Shown one piece after another: positions 1 to 8,552 of a DNA stretch of 64,000 nucleotides; position 1 is the first letter of the stretch; each line of letters opens with the position of its first letter. The position numbers and the translations under genes were made by a program. The notes beneath the pieces are model-generated. The model had not been told where the DNA came from. It did not search any database and worked only from the letters and a program-made list of their open reading frames with translations. Source of the DNA: Myxococcales bacterium (GTDB taxonomy: Bacteria > Myxococcota > UBA727 > JABDBI01); NCBI GenBank assembly GCA_023898405.1, contig CP060221.1, forward strand, positions 1,116,001 to 1,180,000, given 5' to 3'.

Positions 1-81
1 CTAGGCCAATGGTTAAGCGAAAAATATGTGTTAGAAGCGAACAACGATGAAGCGAACGCTCCGCTTGATACCGAGGAATAA
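1..81 (+). CDS. C-terminal end of an unidentified protein (partial)
   Basis: An open frame enters from the window edge and ends at TAA 79-81, giving 26 residues that end in the acidic tail DEANAPLDTEE. It lies 6 nt upstream of the A-type Fe-S carrier gene on the same strand, so the two are probably cotranscribed. Too little is present to name it; an Fe-S assembly partner is possible from position only. Confidence 0.5.
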   Translation, partial: LGQWLSEKYVLEANNDEANAPLDTEE

Positions 82-87
82 TTTACA

Positions 88-465
88 ATGCATAACAAAG
101 AAATCAAACTTGAACCATTTGAGATGGCTCACCAAGAATTTCCTATTATCATCACCGAAAAAGCGAAAGCCATGGCTGAGCGAGCAACCAAAGCTGAAGG
201 TGATAACGAAAAACTTTTTTTGCGTATCAGCGTTAGGGGTGGAGGCTGTGCTGGGCTTCAATACAATCTTGATATTGATGACCAAAGCTCCCACTTCGAT
301 GTTTGGAGCCAATTCGGTGAGTTAAAGATAGCAAGCGATGTTTTTAGCCTTCGCTATCTAGCAAATACCACAGTGGACTACCAAGAAACCCTTGAAGGTG
401 CTGGGTTTAAATTCGACAACCCCAATGCAAGAAGAACCTGCGGCTGCGGATCAAGTTTTTCGTGA
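88..465 (+). CDS. A-type iron-sulfur carrier (IscA/ErpA/HesB family)
   Basis: Small scaffold/carrier that passes Fe-S clusters to apoproteins in the cytoplasm. The three family cysteines are visible: C54 in GGGCAGLQY and C118/C120 in the C-terminal TCGCGSSF motif. The 125-residue length exceeds the usual 107-115 because of a charged N-terminal extension of about 17 residues ahead of the core. ATG 88 has an AGGA motif about 10 nt upstream; ATG 124 is a possible shorter start. It follows the partial upstream gene by 6 nt. Family assignment is firm; IscA versus ErpA versus SufA cannot be decided from sequence alone. Confidence 0.9.
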   Translation: MHNKEIKLEPFEMAHQEFPIIITEKAKAMAERATKAEGDNEKLFLRISVRGGGCAGLQYNLDIDDQSSHFDVWSQFGELKIASDVFSLRYLANTTVDYQETLEGAGFKFDNPNARRTCGCGSSFS

Positions 466-606
466 TCCTTAGTAAATTCTTAAATATCTAGACGGTGGAT
501 AATCGACGCTCACCTAATAAGAATTTTACTTAAAGATTATCCTCGCCAATAAAAAATCCTAAATAAGCAATCGATAAACTTTTACAACAACATAAAAACA
601 GCTTGC

Positions 607-631
607 ATAAAAAAACTCCCCAAGGGGAGTT
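607..631 (-). terminator. Rho-independent terminator of rplM-rpsI
   Basis: Perfect 8-bp GC-rich inverted repeat (AACTCCCC 614-621, GGGGAGTT 624-631) followed on the minus strand by seven T residues. It lies about 25 nt downstream of the rpsI stop codon. Confidence 0.85.
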
Positions 632-656
632 CTTTACAGATAAACCAAAAAGTATC

Positions 657-1046
657 TTATCGTTTCGAATATTGGAAACGCTTACGAGCGCCTGGTTGTC
701 CATATTTTTTACGTTCAACCATTCTGGCATCACGGGTGAGAAAACCACCTCGTTTTAATGCTGGACCCAAATTTTGTGTCTCATCTCGCTGCAAGGCGCG
801 TGAGATACCATGGCGAACAGCACCAGCCTGTCCCGACAGACCACCACCACTAACAGTAATGTGAGCGTCATAGCTTCCTAAAGTTTCTGTTGCCTCAAAA
901 GGTTGCTTGATGATCATCTGCAAAACTTCACGCTTAAAATAAGCGGCTAAAGTCTGCCCATTGACAACGATCTGGCCAGTGCCTTTTTTCAACCAAACTC
1001 GAGCTGCCGAAACTTTTCTACGACCAGTTGCATAAAAACGATTCAT
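657..1046 (-). CDS. rpsI: 30S ribosomal protein S9
   Basis: Small-subunit ribosomal protein whose basic C-terminal tail reaches the P-site tRNA. It has 129 residues, the usual length, with the family signatures GGGLSGQAGAVRHGISRAL and the terminal RKRFQYSKR. The ATG is preceded by GGAG with good spacing. It is 14 nt downstream of rplM, in the classic L13-S9 operon order, and is followed by a strong terminator. Confidence 0.98.
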   Translation of the reverse strand: MNRFYATGRRKVSAARVWLKKGTGQIVVNGQTLAAYFKREVLQMIIKQPFEATETLGSYDAHITVSGGGLSGQAGAVRHGISRALQRDETQNLGPALKRGGFLTRDARMVERKKYGQPGARKRFQYSKR

Positions 1047-1060
1047 AAAACTTTAACTCC

Positions 1061-1492
1061 TCAACCTATACTCATATTCGTTGGGTTTTGTGCAACATGC
1101 GGATGGTTAGCACCTGAATAAATCTTCAATTTTTTAAACATTTTCCGGCCAAGTGGACCTTTTGGCAACATGCCGCGAACAGCGTGTTCGATTACTAAAG
1201 TAGGATTTTTCTCCATTTGTTTTTCAAAGGAGACTCCTTTTTCGCTTCCGGTATAGCCTGAGTGTGTCCAATACACTTTATCAGACGCTTTAGCACCAGA
1301 AACTTTTACTTTATCAGCATTCACCACAACAATAAAATCACCGGTATCGACATGTGGGGTATAGGTTGCTTTATGCTTTCCACGAAGCACAGAAGCAATC
1401 CTGGTTGCCATTCTTCCAAGAATTTGATCTTGGGCATCTACTAGGTGCCACTGTCTCGAAACCGATTCCACACTTGCAAATTGTGTCTTCAT
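1061..1492 (-). CDS. rplM: 50S ribosomal protein L13
   Basis: Large-subunit ribosomal protein and first gene of the L13-S9 operon. It begins MKTQFAS and contains the conserved YTPHVDTGDFIVV and RGMLPKGPLGR motifs. The chosen ATG at 1492 aligns with the start of E. coli L13 and has AGGG about 9 nt upstream; an in-frame TTG at 1510 would add six residues but lies over the ribosome binding site. Length is 143 residues, near the usual 142-145. A TTGACA-like hexamer lies near 1629-1634 on the minus strand, but no convincing -10 box goes with it. Confidence 0.97.
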   Translation of the reverse strand: MKTQFASVESVSRQWHLVDAQDQILGRMATRIASVLRGKHKATYTPHVDTGDFIVVVNADKVKVSGAKASDKVYWTHSGYTGSEKGVSFEKQMEKNPTLVIEHAVRGMLPKGPLGRKMFKKLKIYSGANHPHVAQNPTNMSIG

Positions 1493-1649
1493 TACTTCAA
1501 TCCCTGCCAATTTTTGTGCTCATTCAATAGGCAAATTCGTTTTGGATAACAAAACTAACTTTATAAACTGTCGCATTGCCCCTTATGCACACACAGACCG
1601 CTTGTGTTTGTGCCTGTTAAATGGTCTATTGTCAAGCAAGCTTGGCACT

Positions 1650-2792
1650 CTAACAGCAAAGAATTTCTCTCATTATGGCATCGGCGAATAAAGCTCCCTG
1701 CTGGCTGATAAAAAATTCTTCATTTTTCTCTTCTAACCACCCATTTTTCAACATGTTCTGCATTGCTTTGAAAAATCCCTGAGGCAACTGCTGTTGATGG
1801 CGCTCAGCTAATTTTTTTGGATTAATTCCTAATTTCATATTCCTCAAGCCAAAAGCCAAAGACTCTTTTAAAGCATCTTGAGCATTCAATTGATCATATT
1901 TAAAACAAAGATCACTTTTGGGATCTAAAAGCCATTGTTCAAGACTCGCACTGTTGTGAGCCCGACAAATTCCACCACCTTCTAAAAAACGCATGGAATG
2001 AGCTGATGGCCCAAGACCAATATAGGATCCTAATCCCCAATAAACTTGATTATGTCTGCTAAAAAATCCATCCCGGGCATAGCTTGAAATATCGTATTGA
2101 ATAAAATTAGCCGAGCATAGTTTCTCTTGCACCAGGCGATAAATTTCTACCTGGGTGTCTTCGTTGGGTTCCGCCATTTTCTTATTTTGGATCTTTTTAT
2201 AAAAGTGGGTCCCCTCTTCAATAGTGAGCAAATAGGTGCTGATATGAGGAACTTTTTCCACCAAGTAATCAATACTCTTTAATGTAGCTTCCTGAATTTC
2301 TTTGGGAACCCCAAGAATCATATCTACCGAAATATTTTCGATTCCAGCAGTCAATATTGTTTCAATCGCTTTTTTGGCCTGATCACCACTATGCTTTCGG
2401 CCCAAAATTTTAAGCAAGGGATCATGGAAACTCTGCACCCCCAGGCTCACACGATTTACTCCAGCCCTCTTTATTGATTTTATATATTCACTAGTTATGT
2501 CTTCAGGGTTAGCTTCAATGGTTATTTCTGCATCGTTGTTAAGAGCACCATTATTCTTAAAAAATTCCAATAATAATTCTATTTCTTGAGCAGCTAACAA
2601 AGACGGAGTCCCACCACCAAAATAGAGGCTCAATGCAGGGCCTTGCAACCATATGCTCGAGCGTGCGTCCCATTCCTCGAGCAGTGCGTGAGCAAAATTT
2701 TTGTGTGGTTTATTTACTACAAAATAAAAGTCGCAATAAGGACAACGCCTGCGACAATAGGGTACATGTATATAAATTGCATATGCATTCAT
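1650..2792 (-). CDS. hemW: HemW-like radical SAM heme chaperone
   Basis: Member of the oxygen-independent coproporphyrinogen oxidase-like group now called HemW, a heme-binding chaperone in the cytoplasm. The radical SAM CxxxCxxC motif is C13, C17, C20 (VPYCRRRCPYCDF). YFGGGTPS (SAM binding) and GLGPSAHS follow, both typical of HemW/HemN. At 380 residues it matches HemW and lacks the N-terminal extension of true HemN. It lies downstream of the isochorismatase-fold gene on the same strand (51 nt gap) and upstream of rplM. Confidence 0.9.
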   Translation of the reverse strand: MNAYAIYIHVPYCRRRCPYCDFYFVVNKPHKNFAHALLEEWDARSSIWLQGPALSLYFGGGTPSLLAAQEIELLLEFFKNNGALNNDAEITIEANPEDITSEYIKSIKRAGVNRVSLGVQSFHDPLLKILGRKHSGDQAKKAIETILTAGIENISVDMILGVPKEIQEATLKSIDYLVEKVPHISTYLLTIEEGTHFYKKIQNKKMAEPNEDTQVEIYRLVQEKLCSANFIQYDISSYARDGFFSRHNQVYWGLGSYIGLGPSAHSMRFLEGGGICRAHNSASLEQWLLDPKSDLCFKYDQLNAQDALKESLAFGLRNMKLGINPKKLAERHQQQLPQGFFKAMQNMLKNGWLEEKNEEFFISQQGALFADAIMREILCC

Positions 2793-2843
2793 ATAATAAA
2801 TTCTTTAAAACCTTTAATAACTAGTGACATTTGAAACATTACT

Positions 2844-3347
2844 CTAGATTATTTTCATCTGTTCACAAGACTGCCATCGATTAATTATTTGGAGAGCTGA
2901 CATATACTCTTGTTCATGGGCTGACCCTACACAGGTCTCCGGTACCACTACTAAAAATCCATGATCCATAGCAGCCGCAGCAGTAAGCAGAACGCTCGTA
3001 TGAAAAGGCACTCCAACGATAATAAGATTTTTTACTTTTAGTTGTTCTAAAATTGATTTTAATTCTGTTTTAAAAAAAGCATTGGGACGAATTTTATTAA
3101 TACACAATTCTTTTGTGCGAGGACTTAAGTCTTGAATAACAGCACTGGAATAAGCTTTTTCCTTCTCCCACACTGTATTACAAAATATGACAGGACGGTT
3201 GCGTTCACGAAAGTATTGTAATTCACCGAGAATATAAGGAATTATTTCTCGTGATGATGGAACAAAAAAATTTCCTTGATTATGGGCAAACTCATTGATC
3301 ATATCAACAACTAATATCGCCTTCTCTGATCTGTTATCACTCAGCAA
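2844..3347 (-). CDS. Isochorismatase-fold hydrolase with Ser in place of the catalytic Cys
   Basis: Isochorismatase-like cysteine hydrolase fold, 167 residues. The fold motifs are clear: VVDM with D15, KIRPNAFF with K85, and LIIVGVPFHTSVLLTAAAAMDHGF near the nucleophile loop. Family members of the nicotinamidase type use an Asp-Lys-Cys triad; here the Cys position is S118 (HTSV). Either it is not a cysteine hydrolase or it works like the Cys-lacking isochorismatases. The start is a TTG with a strong AAGGAGG motif 5 nt upstream; the nearby ATG at 3352 runs straight into a stop in another frame. Substrate unknown. Confidence 0.8.
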   Translation of the reverse strand: MLSDNRSEKAILVVDMINEFAHNQGNFFVPSSREIIPYILGELQYFRERNRPVIFCNTVWEKEKAYSSAVIQDLSPRTKELCINKIRPNAFFKTELKSILEQLKVKNLIIVGVPFHTSVLLTAAAAMDHGFLVVVPETCVGSAHEQEYMSALQIINRWQSCEQMKII

Positions 3348-3425
3348 TTCATCCTCCTTAACTGTCGTTTTATTTAATATATTTTATTATTCAACAATTC
3401 GCGATCGATCACAATAACAGATCGT

Positions 3426-3431
3426 TATAAT
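3426..3431 (+). promoter_or_regulatory. Perfect -10 hexamer upstream of the sigma-factor gene
   Basis: TATAAT about 100 nt before the sigma-factor start, in the divergent intergenic gap. No good -35 hexamer is seen at 16-18 bp, so this is only a candidate promoter, perhaps activator-dependent or read by an alternative sigma. Confidence 0.3.
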
Positions 3432-3532
3432 GGGCGGGCTAATTTTAGATATGGATTCAAAGAGGAATGCTTTCACAGTGGCCCACTTTAGTCAAAGGGT
3501 GCGCCTAAAAGCATTGCCAGGAGATTGTCTTC

Positions 3533-4468
3533 ATGAAAACGCCCGATAAGAAGACCGAAATGACCAATGAACTCGAGAATGAGGATTCCATACTGGAAGA
3601 AGACTTCTTCCCTGTGCGCCAAAAACTACGCCCCGGTCCCCCTGGCGCTGATGCACTCATACCATCCGACCAAGATTTACAAGATGCCTCACACATCTTA
3701 CATCTGGTTGAGAAGGGGCAGCTTGAAACCAGAGTTCCTCCAAGAGACACCAGCAAAGATCGTATCCATTTGACCGGACGCCAAAGACTATCTGCTGATG
3801 ATGAGGCTGAGCTTGCCATAAGGGTTCAGCGTTACAGCGATCTTGATGCAAGGAATTGCTTGGTGATGTCCAATATAGGACTTGTGCACCTCGTTGCTAA
3901 TCAGTTTTGTCGCCCACCCGTTCGCTACGAGGATCTCGTGCAAGAAGGTACAATGGGACTTATTCGAGCTACTGAAACCTTTGAGCCTAATCGAGGTGTT
4001 CGCTTTTCTACTTACAGCGTCTATTGGATTCGGGCAAAAATTCAGCGCTTTTTACAAAAAATTGAACGTGACGATATCCCAGTTATCAGTGGCGCTGAAA
4101 TGCTAGAAGACGAAAAAGGAAAACGAAGACGCCCTCGCGCAAGAAAGGTGAGCATAGAACATAGCCAAGAAGATGATCAAAGCCGTAACTTAAGTGAGCT
4201 GCTTCCATCGGACTCGAAAAACCCAGAATCAGTAGCTTTGCAAATTGAACGAGACAAAGTTATCAAAGAAGTCTTGCTTGGAATAGTTGAAGAGCTACAA
4301 GATGAGCGTCTACATGCAATTATTGAATGGCGTTTATTAGCTGAGGAACCAGAAACACTCACCAAAGTAGGATCTCGCGTAAATCTATCACGAGAAGGAG
4401 CACGGCTGTTAGAAGCAAAGATGCTTAAGCTCGCTCGGCAGCGATTAAAAAAATGGCGAAAAGACTAG
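3533..4468 (+). CDS. Sigma-70 family RNA polymerase factor (RpoH-like)
   Basis: Alternative sigma factor that redirects RNA polymerase. Region 2 spans about residues 105-175, with DLVQEGTMGLIRATETFEP (core binding) and RGVRFSTYSVYWIRAKIQRF (-10 melting and recognition), closest in style to the heat-shock sigma group. Region 4 (about 243-308) ends in a helix-turn-helix with NLSREGARLLEAKML. Between them lies a basic, Glu/Arg-rich linker (about 190-215) instead of the usual RpoH box. About 90 acidic residues precede region 2. The start is well supported by AGGAG 8 nt upstream. Its regulon is unknown. Confidence 0.88.
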   Translation: MKTPDKKTEMTNELENEDSILEEDFFPVRQKLRPGPPGADALIPSDQDLQDASHILHLVEKGQLETRVPPRDTSKDRIHLTGRQRLSADDEAELAIRVQRYSDLDARNCLVMSNIGLVHLVANQFCRPPVRYEDLVQEGTMGLIRATETFEPNRGVRFSTYSVYWIRAKIQRFLQKIERDDIPVISGAEMLEDEKGKRRRPRARKVSIEHSQEDDQSRNLSELLPSDSKNPESVALQIERDKVIKEVLLGIVEELQDERLHAIIEWRLLAEEPETLTKVGSRVNLSREGARLLEAKMLKLARQRLKKWRKD

Positions 4469-4860
4469 AACACTCTTTGTTTGAAACAACTCAAATCACT
4501 CAGCGAAAAAACCGGCAACCACCGCTGTTGTCGTGTATTTTTTCCACATTTTTTCTCTTGTGCATGCCCACTTGGACGATGGGTGTCGAGAGCACATCAT
4601 CGTTGATGGAAATCGATGAAGCCAAAACTATATCTCAAAAATCTTTTCAAAAATTTATCGAAAAAATTGCCCAAAAACAAAAAAATGCCGCGAACTTTGT
4701 TCGGATTAATATGAGCTATTTAATAGGACAAAAAATTAGCGAACTAACATTTATTGTAATTTTAAAAACTGCACTTTACGCCAACGGATTTTACATTAGC
4801 AAAAAACTCGATCGCGACATCAACCTTCATGCATCTTTAGCCTTCGAGAACAATTTATAA
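4453..4860 (+). CDS. Small hypothetical membrane or secreted protein
   Basis: Unrecognised 135-residue protein. It overlaps the 3' end of the sigma-factor gene by 16 nt. It has one hydrophobic stretch at about residues 25-44 (LLSCIFSTFFLLCMPTWTMG), which could be a membrane anchor or late signal sequence, then a Lys-rich helical region. No clear Shine-Dalgarno sequence is visible. If real it is translationally coupled to the sigma factor and might act with it, for example as a membrane partner; that is inference from position. Confidence 0.45.
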   Translation: MAKRLEHSLFETTQITQRKNRQPPLLSCIFSTFFLLCMPTWTMGVESTSSLMEIDEAKTISQKSFQKFIEKIAQKQKNAANFVRINMSYLIGQKISELTFIVILKTALYANGFYISKKLDRDINLHASLAFENNL

Positions 4861-4878
4861 AACTATTTATTGCTAACT

Positions 4879-5703
4879 TTAGTCGTCTATTTTTTGCGCG
4901 CCAATTTTTGCCAAGTGATCCTCAATAATAGTTTTGGCGTTAGCAAGAACCAAAAAGATATTGATTGGTGACACCACGATATTCTCACAGCATCCATTGA
5001 TGACTTGCCGTAAAGCAGCAATTAATTCCTTATTTTTAGCAGCATTGCTTTCTTGAGGATCAATAAAATAAACGGCAAATCGGTGAGATGGTGTTTTATA
5101 CTGACTTAGTCTGACTTGAGCTCCAATAGAGTTAATTTTAAGCAAATTATCAATAATCGAAGCAAGCTCACCAAGCTCTCGCTCAAGATCGAGGCTTAGC
5201 ACGCCACTTTCTTCCATAGGCTTCATAGAAAACGAAAACGACATACCACTGCGCTCTTTCAAAAGTTTAGCAAAATCCTGATTCAATTGAGCGAGATAGT
5301 GTTCTGCTGATTTTTGGGTGTTCTTCTGTCCGTTGCTTACTTTGGGTGGCAAAGCCTTACTCGGGACATAAGCTTTATCGCCATTTTTTTGGGATCCACT
5401 TCTAGAATTGTAACTACCCGCAAAATTATGAGAGCGACGAATTTTTGGCGCTGTATTTTTTTCTACAACAATGCTTGATAGAATACCGCTTTTTAAATGA
5501 CTCGGCTCTTCATCCAATGAATTACCTAACCCGTCATGTACTAAATCTTCCAAAAAGTCATTTTGGATTTTATTTCCGATATTATCGGGCGGAACTTTAA
5601 TTTCCTCAAAGCTTCTGCGATTGCCCACTTCAAACTGATTTCCCGTAGATCGAGTTTTGGGGGCTACTCCCCTTCCTCGAAAACCTCTACTGCCTATACT
5701 CAT
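4879..5703 (-). CDS. Hypothetical protein in the jag/khpB position downstream of yidC
   Basis: Unrecognised 274-residue protein. The first ~135 residues are low-complexity and basic/polar (start MSIGSRGFRGRG), probably disordered. The last ~125 residues look like one folded alpha/beta domain, with conserved-looking stretches VRLSQYKTPSHRFAVYFIDP and NIVVSPINIFLVLAN. It follows yidC by 58 nt on the same strand, the slot normally held by jag/khpB, but I see no R3H or KH signature. ATG 5703 is preferred over TTG 5733 because AAAGG lies 9 nt upstream. Confidence 0.7.
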   Translation of the reverse strand: MSIGSRGFRGRGVAPKTRSTGNQFEVGNRRSFEEIKVPPDNIGNKIQNDFLEDLVHDGLGNSLDEEPSHLKSGILSSIVVEKNTAPKIRRSHNFAGSYNSRSGSQKNGDKAYVPSKALPPKVSNGQKNTQKSAEHYLAQLNQDFAKLLKERSGMSFSFSMKPMEESGVLSLDLERELGELASIIDNLLKINSIGAQVRLSQYKTPSHRFAVYFIDPQESNAAKNKELIAALRQVINGCCENIVVSPINIFLVLANAKTIIEDHLAKIGAQKIDD

Positions 5704-5761
5704 CGACAATACCTTTGTTCGATTGATTATCAACTAATTACATCAAAGCAATTAGCTTTTT

Positions 5762-7426
5762 CTACACCTTCACTTTAATTGATTGTCTTTTAATAATTAT
5801 CTGCTGCAATATAGTTAGCAAGTTATTAGTCAAGATATATAAAGATAGTCCTGACGGCATTTTTAACATTATAAAAGTTAAGAAAATAGGCATAGCCCAC
5901 ATGACATATTTCATCTGCGGCTGATCCGCTGGTGGCGGCGTGAAAATTTGTTGAATCAGCATGCTCAGACCCATCAATACGGGAAGCACAAAATATTGAT
6001 CTGGACGCGTCAAATCTTTGATCCACCAATAAAAGGGTTGATCAAGCAGCTCGACAGAACTTCTCAACATTTGAAAAAACGCAAACCAAATAGGAAGCTG
6101 AATCAACATCGGCAAACATCCGGCCACCGGGTTTACACCATGCTGTTTATAAAGCTCCATTTGTTTTTGACCCAACAAAGTTCGATCATGACCAAACTTG
6201 CCCTGCAATTCCTTGAGTTTTGGCTGCAATACCTTCATGGACTGTTGCGATGAAAAAGATTTTGCAGTTAGCGGATAGGTAAGAAGTTTAATGATCAAAG
6301 TGATCAAAATAATGGCTATTCCATAATTATGTACAAAGCCAAAGATCTGTACCAGCAACCACAGCATTGGTCTGCTCAAAATACCAAACCAACCAAAATC
6401 AATATTCTCATCTAAAGGAGGTCTTACAGAAGCTAAAAGTGAAACCTGCTTAGGACCCATGAACATATTGTAGCTAAAAGATTTTTCTTCACCATTCATG
6501 AGAATAAAAGGTTTTAGGTGAATATCAAATCGAGCTTCTCGGCGAATATCATTGATTTCTTTTACCCGAGCTTCAACTTTTTCAATTTTTTCATTCTCGC
6601 TGAGCAAAAATGCCGATATGAAAAATTGATCATCAAAGGCTACATATGAACAATTATGAAAGCTTTGTGATTGGGTCGCTAAGTCTTTATAGCTAAGCTT
6701 TTCGTGTTCTTTTGGTAGCTTCACAACCAAAGATTCAGCCTGAACTCCAGGGTTCATCAATCCTGGTTCTGCTTGCGCCTCACCATCTTTAACTGCACTT
6801 AAAATAAACTCACTTTTAAGAGGAACTTTGCTCAAATTTTTCCAAGTGATGATCTCTGAAATTTTTCCATCCGGATGAAATTGATAATGGCGATCAATCT
6901 GCAATCCTTCACTACTAACAAAACGAAAAAGAATGCTCGAAGCATCAGAGCTGACTATTTCGTAGTTACTATTTTCATCAACAGAAAGAGCATTATTTCT
7001 AGATGTGAGTCTCAACCACGAAGAGCCATTGTCTTGTTCGCTCAGCAGGGGCTTTTCTTGACTAAAATCTGTAAGAACGAACTCGCTCAACAAAGCCCCA
7101 CGGCTTGATATCTGTGCTTTATAAGAAGTTCTTGCATCAAAAGCATTCTCGCTTTGAGGTACAACAAATTCTTTGCTCACGAGCGGCGTTGTAGTCGAGG
7201 TAGCACCTGCAAAATGTGCATGAGCTTCATTTACTACTTCTTTTGCTTCAGCCCTTAGCTCTTCTTTTTTCAGCTCAGGAGTAGGCTTGCTCTGTGCAAT
7301 AGGAGCATTTTGTTGGGGAAAAAAATATGAATAAGCCATCAAGATAGCGCTTGAAACCACTACTGCTAAAAGTAGGCGCTTAATATCTGGGCCTTGCCCA
7401 GGATCAACCATGTTAAATTGTGTCAT
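5762..7426 (-). CDS. yidC: Membrane protein insertase YidC
   Basis: Inner-membrane insertase and chaperone for membrane proteins. It has 554 residues: an N-terminal membrane anchor (about 15-36), a large periplasmic beta-sandwich domain (about 60-340), then the conserved Oxa1-like core with several membrane segments. The core contains KLLTYPLTAKSF, the LQPKLKELQGKFG cytoplasmic coiled region and NPVAGCLPMLIQLPIWFAFF. ATG 7426 has AAGGA upstream. The start overlaps the zinc-ribbon gene by 14 nt, implying translational coupling. The usual rpmH-rnpA-yidD neighbours are absent on this side. Confidence 0.97.
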   Translation of the reverse strand: MTQFNMVDPGQGPDIKRLLLAVVVSSAILMAYSYFFPQQNAPIAQSKPTPELKKEELRAEAKEVVNEAHAHFAGATSTTTPLVSKEFVVPQSENAFDARTSYKAQISSRGALLSEFVLTDFSQEKPLLSEQDNGSSWLRLTSRNNALSVDENSNYEIVSSDASSILFRFVSSEGLQIDRHYQFHPDGKISEIITWKNLSKVPLKSEFILSAVKDGEAQAEPGLMNPGVQAESLVVKLPKEHEKLSYKDLATQSQSFHNCSYVAFDDQFFISAFLLSENEKIEKVEARVKEINDIRREARFDIHLKPFILMNGEEKSFSYNMFMGPKQVSLLASVRPPLDENIDFGWFGILSRPMLWLLVQIFGFVHNYGIAIILITLIIKLLTYPLTAKSFSSQQSMKVLQPKLKELQGKFGHDRTLLGQKQMELYKQHGVNPVAGCLPMLIQLPIWFAFFQMLRSSVELLDQPFYWWIKDLTRPDQYFVLPVLMGLSMLIQQIFTPPPADQPQMKYVMWAMPIFLTFIMLKMPSGLSLYILTNNLLTILQQIIIKRQSIKVKV

Positions 7427-7850
7427 TGATGGCTTTCCTTAGAACAGTAGTTTTACTTCTTTTGATCACATAACTCATTTTTTTCTCATCATTGCTTTGA
7501 GAAATTTTGCCTTGCCATACCTCGAAGCCCCGAAGACAATCACGGCAAAGCAATTCTTTTTTCTTTAGAACGATCGCTTCATTCACTTCAAATTCGCACT
7601 TGCACTGCATGCAGGTACATTTTAATTTTTTCTGCTGCACCAAACGTCCGCTTTCATAAGTTTCAAGCAATCTCTCTGCACACGTACGGCAGTACTTAGT
7701 TTTTGCTCCACCAATTTTTAACGAGACGTAGTCCACTTGATGGCATCGGCTACATTCAATACGCTGGCACACTCGCGTTCCAAAACTATTACGCGCTGCC
7801 CCAACAACTTTTGGCATTGGTGTTCTTTTTTCAAATCTTTTTTGATTCAT
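7413..7850 (-). CDS. CxxC-x17-CxxC zinc-ribbon protein
   Basis: 145 residues with two predicted zinc ribbons. The first is C33/C36 and C54/C57 with exactly 17 residues between the pairs. The second uses C80/C83 and C102/C105, with extra Cys at 28, 78 and 85. The ends are basic (FEKRTPMPK and RSKTTVLRKA). The CxxC-x17-CxxC pattern recurs in deltaproteobacterial hypothetical proteins; function unknown, probably nucleic-acid or ribosome binding. The 3' end overlaps the yidC start by 14 nt, so it is probably cotranslated with the insertase. No strong ribosome binding site is seen. Confidence 0.8.
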   Translation of the reverse strand: MNQKRFEKRTPMPKVVGAARNSFGTRVCQRIECSRCHQVDYVSLKIGGAKTKYCRTCAERLLETYESGRLVQQKKLKCTCMQCKCEFEVNEAIVLKKKELLCRDCLRGFEVWQGKISQSNDEKKMSYVIKRSKTTVLRKAINDTI

Positions 7851-7907
7851 AATGTTTTTTATCTATCGCGAGCCCACATTCATGCTCTTAGATTTTTCTT
7901 TTAGTAA

Positions 7908-8528
7908 TTATTTGCTCTTGGTTTTACTTAAAGAAGACGCCAAATGATTAACTTCTTTTTCCAGATTATGGCAATCAGAAATAGCGCACTTGACTGTAAT
8001 ACTCACACAAGTCTTTTCACCTACTACTACATCAAAAGTTCTAATCAATACTGGAGTCAAAATATTATTGTTTTGATAATACACCCCTCTACTCACGCTA
8101 TGAACCCCTAAAGGAGAAGAGATGCTTTGTTCAACATCTTGTTTTATATTGTTTTTTTTCCATAAACGCATTCTTTGCATCTTCAACAATGCCAAAGAGG
8201 CGCTTGATAAAATAATATTTTTTTCAAGCAATAAAGTATCTTCCAAGGTGCCTGGTTTTTTACAGGAAAGCGCTTCGTGCTGTAATGATTCCTTTTGGCA
8301 CTGCCAGTTGTAGGGAATTTCAAAACTTAAACCAGCAAATTCTATTTTTTTCGGACTATTTTTTATATCCCACCAGTCAGAAAATAGTGTGATGGGCATG
8401 GCAGTTCCCGCACTAAGCTTAGATGCGCTCAAAAAAAACATGCCGAAGGAAAAACTTGTTGCAATCACTCCATAGAGCAGTGGTATAAAAAAAATTGATG
8501 CTGTTCTCGGGCATTTCATACAATGCAA
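7908..8528 (-). CDS. Hypothetical membrane-anchored protein
   Basis: 206 residues with no family recognised. A hydrophobic segment at about 10-35 (IFFIPLLYGVIATSFSFGMF) is a probable signal anchor. The rest is likely periplasmic, with Cys at about 77, 89, 172, 180 and 186 that could form disulfides. GAGGA lies 7 nt before the TTG at 8528; the in-frame ATG at 8519 is the alternative. It precedes the zinc-ribbon and yidC genes by about 57 nt on the same strand. Confidence 0.65.
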   Translation of the reverse strand: MHCMKCPRTASIFFIPLLYGVIATSFSFGMFFLSASKLSAGTAMPITLFSDWWDIKNSPKKIEFAGLSFEIPYNWQCQKESLQHEALSCKKPGTLEDTLLLEKNIILSSASLALLKMQRMRLWKKNNIKQDVEQSISSPLGVHSVSRGVYYQNNNILTPVLIRTFDVVVGEKTCVSITVKCAISDCHNLEKEVNHLASSLSKTKSK

Positions 8529-8552
8529 ACGAAATTCCTCTTCATATTTATT

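Noticed and set aside
5948..6253. 101-codon plus-strand frame opposite yidC
   Set aside because: Shadow of the conserved YidC core; no independent evidence.
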